Part shown: positions 59,593 to 64,000 of the stretch, piece by piece
Position numbering within the stretch: the first letter of the stretch is position 1
Layout: each line of letters opens with the position of its first letter
From: Nymphaea colorata
Taxonomy: Eukaryota; Streptophyta; Magnoliopsida; Nymphaeales; Nymphaeaceae
Assembly: GCF_008831285.2 (NCBI RefSeq)
Contig: NC_045141.1
Location: 10,900,106-10,964,105 of the forward strand
Direction of reading: 5' to 3'
Length of the DNA: 64,000 nucleotides
Position numbers and translations under genes: made by a program
Notes under the pieces: model-generated
Databases searched by the model: none
What the model was told of the DNA's origin: nothing
The model's input: only the letters and a program-made list of their open reading frames with translations

Positions 59593-62500
59593 TTTAATAG
59601 CATCGTACATTTTGCATAAATGTCTAGCTAGGGCACCGTAATGTCGTGTAATTACACTTGAATTTGTCATCATTCGATGCAAGCACTTGGGAGTATCTAG
59701 CTAGGACACCATGACAATCAACCCTTTCTTAGGTTTTTTTTTTTTTTTTTTTCAACGATGATGTGAATAGCTTAAACATATAACATCCAAAAATATTCAT
59801 TAATTTCCTACTAACCCTATATCGTCACATAATCACCTCCTTCTAGAATGCATAAAAATATTACCAATATCATGCCAAAGCTGAAAATCCACAAATAATT
59901 TATTTTTAATAAAAGAAAAGCTGGATAAATTTTTTTCCTTGTTCACGTACAAAATCATACGTATACGGTCAGAATGAAAAAAACTGTATCGGTTCTATAC
60001 GATGGGCGCGTGTTTGTGTCCGCGTGTGTGCAAGCGAGGGAGAGAGACTGAAGCACATAATCCTGCATGCCAAATTAAGTGAAGTAAAAGGGATGTCCCA
60101 ATATACTTTCAATAAACCATAAAAAACACAAAAGTATGTTTATGTGGTTGTTTCCTGCGTCATCACTTAACAAATGAATATCATAAAGCCAATCATTGAG
60201 AGGAATCATTATCCCAAATAAAATAATCGAATATTCTATAGAAGTATAAGGTGGAATTATAAAAAGAAAGTGGAGAAACATGTAGAAAAGCCAAAGGAGA
60301 TTGCAGATAACTGAGAGCGAAAAAAGTGTAAAAGCTCCTCAAATGTTTTGGTTTTCTAGATTGTAGGAGAAGCTAGGTCATAATGGAAGGCAAACTCAAT
60401 GCCTGCTTTCAAATTCTGGTGAAGGAGAAATAGTCATAAAATTTGTAAGGGACATTAATATGTAAAACAATAAAATTTTCCTGAAATATTAATGTGAAAA
60501 TAGAAATTTTTTGTGGGTCCATGTAGGAAATTACTCACATGGTGCCCACACCTGCCGCCGCTCCTGAGTGATGTCCATACCACCATTCGACTTAGTGACC
60601 GGCTCCCTACTGGCCACTTGCCTGGCCTGGCCTGCATCTGCAAATTAGATATTAAAATAATGTAGATATTTTCTTAGACTAATAATAAAAATCCTCTATC
60701 TTGAAAACAATTTTAAAGGATATTGTCTGGAAGGTGGTCCATAAGCATGTATAGGAACACCTGGGGTGACATTGATTGCCAGAGCTTCCTCTGGGTTGAT
60801 CCACTTAATTTCTTTGGGGCGCAAGGATGGCAAAGGTTAAGACAAAAGCTGAACACATTGAAAATTTATATATATATATAATAAACCATAAGGTATTTTC
60901 TTCTCCACGGAATTAATGTGTACGTGGTTCATCAGTTCTTTCGTTATACTGATTCAACACAAGGGACTTCAATTTAGATGATCATTTTCATCTGTGGAGT
61001 ATATCTGTTTCTCCATGAATTTTTCCATGATTTCCAAGAGAAACAAGCTTCGGCGCTGCACTTAATTTTTGCATCATCAAGTCAATATTCCTGCTCGATA
61101 CTCAATTCGTTTGGGAGGCAGAGTCAAGTTTATAAATACTACAAAGTGTTGGAAGGCCAAGGGTTGCCCTCACTTAACGCCTTCTATCACTTACCTCCCA
61201 AGATGTGCCTGTTTTTATTATTTTTTTTTTCAAAACCAATTCAACGATTTAAAAATGTCAAAACGTAAGTGTGTTTACATAGTATTCCCAAAGTTGAGCA
61301 TGTTTTTTATAAATTTGCAAACTATATTATATAAAAGGCACGATAAATATTTTTTTAATATTTAGTTATGAAAGACAGCCTTTAGTGCAAAACCCCCAAG
61401 ACCGAACCCTTATAAGTCCAAGCACTAAAAAAAACCTCAGATTTAGTAAAGGGCAAAAACAAGCGGTTTCTCGTAATTAAGATTTTGGTTTGCTTGGGGG
61501 TTTGTGTGGATCTGCGGCACATCTTTCAACTCAAGTCTTGTGCTTGCTACTATCCAGTTTGACCCCTTCTGCCTTGCTGTTGGATTTTGCTGCCAACCTA
61601 CTTCGGCTTTCTTTTGTTCCTTTTTTTTTCGCTTCTATAAGAGATTTTTTAATGATCCTCCACCTTAATCATAATCTGTCGCATCAGAAATGACATTCAT
61701 CAATTCCTCGACTTGGTTGTCAACTTGTTCTTAAAAATACTTAAGCCCGGAAGCAAGTCAGAAATTTGAAAACATAAGGGTGTAACTTTGGGTGTTTTAC
61801 CAATGTTATCGAAAAATCAGATTAGAAAGCTAAATGATTCGATGGATCGGGGAATTGAATCAGAATCGAAGTCATTTGTCAGTCGGATATGATTAAAGAT
61901 GCACTTTAAATTTAAAAAATGAAAAATAAACAATTAAAAATCAGTCAGAAAAAGGAAGAAAAAATTTAAGAAAGTAACAGAACACAATAAGCACTCTTTA
62001 ATGGGGATTCGGCACTTGCTAGCAACATTTTTTTTTAAATATGCATTTAGAACCAGTTATTATTTAAGTGCCAATCGAATAAGTTAAAACTTATTTCGTG
62101 GTTAACTTTGTTTAAAAAAAAAAGGTTGATAGGCTTTTTCTAAAGCTTTGTCGTCCTTTTCTACATACATCTTAATTTCCACCCGCTACTTAATTCTGGA
62201 ACATGCATATATAATTCCTAAAAAATATAATACCTAAAGACGCATTACTCCAAGCATAATCATTTTACTTCTTCTATAAAACCAAAAATGCAGATTGCAT
62301 GAGACATAGGGGAGAGAGAGTGTAACGACAATCCCAATTTGTCCTAGATGTGCTGTGTGCATGCGCTGCATGTCAATGTTATAATACCTTCTGGACCTCT
62401 AGATTATCTTTCACATAAACTGCCTGGCCCCGCCTTAAATTTTTTAGATTTGCATGCTCACATGCCTTCAACAAAATTAAATGACAAATTAATTAAAGAT

Positions 62501-62842
62501 GAAGGTTAATAGAAATATGTACATTAATACACCTTTTAGGTAGACTTACCTAGTAAAAGAGCGCAACATCTAATGCATGATCATAAGCTACTCAAAATCT
62601 CACACATGGAAAAGAAGATTTAGGCATTATTTGTGGATATTTGTTTTCAACATCTCATGTTTTAAATAGAAGTGTTTTAGAGAAGAAAAGAAAAGAAATC
62701 CATACATGTGCCATATATTTGGGTGAGCGAAAGGTTATTACACTGCCCAAGTGAAAACCAATGCATTTTTCGGTGCTCCTCATCTCATAATGTTCTCTCA
62801 TAAGGTTTAGGACTGTTTTTGGTACCTCACAAACCAGAAAAG
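59590..62842. other. Insert of unit B relative to unit A, no recognisable gene
   Basis: Unit A joins the equivalents of 59590 and about 63370 directly (at 27656), so about 3.8 kb is extra here, or was deleted in unit A. No protein family is recognised. Positions 60413-60650 resemble the dispersed repeat at 4441-4690. A 22-bp T run is at 59730-59751 and a (TA)n run at 59559-59587. Confidence 0.55.
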
Positions 62843-63020
62843 TAGGGGTAGAGCCAGCATGGGCCCTAGCCCACCTCAATTTTTTTAAAAAATTATATGT
62901 AAGTTTTAAAAAATTTCACTTGTTTTATATAAAAAGTATGAAAAATGATATTTCAACTTTGGTCAAAATTTAAAAACTTTAATTTGACCCCCTCACAAAA
63001 AATTTCTAGTTCTACCCCTA
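62843..63020. mobile_element. hAT-type MITE (178 bp), GGGGTAGAGCC family
   Basis: Ends TAGGGGTAGAGCC and CTAGTTCTACCCCTA are inverted repeats, and the identical 8-mers cagaaaag flank it (62835-62842 and 63021-63028). The AT-rich interior is similar to the unit A insert at 24939-25125. Confidence 0.92.
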
Positions 63021-63028
63021 CAGAAAAG

Positions 63029-64000
63029 ATATTATGTTGTCAATATAAAAGTTGGCCCACATATTAAATGTGGAGCTAGCCATTATGTATGTGCTTGGCA
63101 TGAACGGCGCGACGGGCTGGTTTATATTGAATCATTCGTAACAAAATGAGAAACTGGATTGAATCGGCCAGACTGCTGGTTCGGAGAACCAATCAGTACT
63201 GTTGTTCAGCTGAATCGGAGGTTAGGGTTCATTATATTTCTTTTCCCTAGAAAAATTTAAAAAACAGTTGAAAAATAAGGAAAGCTTTCAAATATCAAAA
63301 CGTAATAAGAAAATGAAATTAGCCAACCAATTTGCTACGTAGTAGTCAATTAATTGGCGATCATTTAATTAGGCCAATTTTTTACGTCTTTATGGTCTAA
63401 ATCGGGCTGAGTCAGCTGAAATGTTTTAAAAGTTTATGTATTTTTAATTAATTTATAATGCATTTTTTCTTTTTTTATTTAATAACTACTTTTAAAATAT
63501 TTTTGGTCAGTTCACAATAGATTTAGCTGATTACCAATTTTTTGTTTTTAACTAAATTACTTAAATTACTAATACATACAGGTAATAGGGGCCTTTGGAA
63601 GACAACCTCATTTAACCGAGTTTTGTAGAATTTGCTTTTCATAGTAACGTAAAATTAATGGGAAGAACACGGTAAAAGCGTCTCAAAAATGTAAATAATT
63701 CATTTGAGGATTTTTCTCAAAAAAAAAAAGCGTGTTTTTTTTTTTTTTGTTTTCATTGTTTTCCACGTCCTTATCAGATTTTGTTAAAAAAAGACGGGTT
63801 TTCTCTGATTATGCCTTATATATACTTGACTTCATCAATGAGAAAATGCAATTGTCATTATTGTACCCTTAGTTAAATTTGGCTTTCCATCTCCTTGGAT
63901 ACGCTTGGCACCCTTCAAATCCACAGATTTGACCCTTCCTACGGAGAAAATTTGTAATTAAAAGACCAAAAAATCCAAGAAAATTTTGATGATATTAAGC
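63029..64000. other. Non-coding DNA; from ~63370 the counterpart of unit A 27656-28272
   Basis: No gene is seen. The last 630 bp align with unit A up to 28272, about 1.2 kb before the P450 relic, which shows that unit B continues beyond the window. Confidence 0.75.

Larger units (their letters stand above)
31908..64000. repeat. Tandem segmental duplication, unit B (runs off the window end)
   Basis: Unit B repeats unit A in the same orientation, enlarged by a 12.1-kb gypsy insertion (37650-49777), a 350-bp MITE (34798-35147), about 2.3 kb of extra DNA at 54670-57250 and about 3.8 kb at 59590-63370. At the window end, position 64000 corresponds to 28272 of unit A. About 3.6 kb of unit B, including the P450 partner, is therefore expected to lie outside, with the P450 starting near 65.2 kb in window coordinates. 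Confidence 0.88.

Noticed and set aside
1-64000. CRISPR arrays, tRNA or rRNA genes
   Set aside because: None seen on either strand. The repeats present are microsatellites, transposon ends and segmental duplications. A tRNA scan could not be run.

Overview
The window is nuclear DNA of a flowering plant. It is AT-rich, with spliced genes and plant-type transposons (Copia, Ty3/gypsy chromovirus, LINE, hAT and Harbinger-like MITEs), a cytochrome P450 remnant of CYP82 type and an SGS3 gene. The species cannot be read from the sequence.

The only gene that looks complete is an SGS3 (SUPPRESSOR OF GENE SILENCING 3) homologue on the + strand, positions 6711-16256. It has five coding exons with consensus, phase-compatible junctions and a 606-residue product carrying zf-XS, XS and coiled-coil regions. 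Positions 1-3300 hold a decayed Copia element and 3300-6300 hold no recognisable gene.

The rest of the window is one large direct tandem duplication. Unit A is about 13971-31907, and unit B starts directly after it at 31908 and continues past the window end. The left breakpoint lies in SGS3 intron 4, so the SGS3 terminal exon exists twice (16013-16256 and 33991-34234), both with an open frame and an AG acceptor. Each unit carries, in order, the exon, a decayed minus-strand LINE 3' half, a decayed minus-strand Copia pol, an unrecognised minus-strand region with gene-like splice signals, and MITE-rich DNA. Unit A ends with a broken CYP82-like P450 (29477-30408) and a LINE reverse-transcriptase fragment cut at the unit boundary. 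The matching part of unit B should lie just beyond the window.

Unit B is split by a 12.1-kb Ty3/gypsy chromovirus (37650-49777) that is absent from unit A. Its two LTRs are each cut off on the outer side, and about 72 bp of target is missing. Its gag is split by a hAT-type element, which is itself split by a Harbinger-like MITE filled with an unusually long purine/pyrimidine tract. Its integrase is broken by a foreign 0.26-kb piece encoding part of a Caulimoviridae (plant pararetrovirus) reverse transcriptase, next to an inverted-repeat scar.

The most notable points are the duplicated last exon of an antiviral RNA-silencing gene, the retrotransposon/pararetrovirus chimera, and an insertion whose ends do not look like normal retrotransposition. 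The main caution for the duplication is that two diverged haplotypes wrongly placed in tandem by an assembler would look similar.
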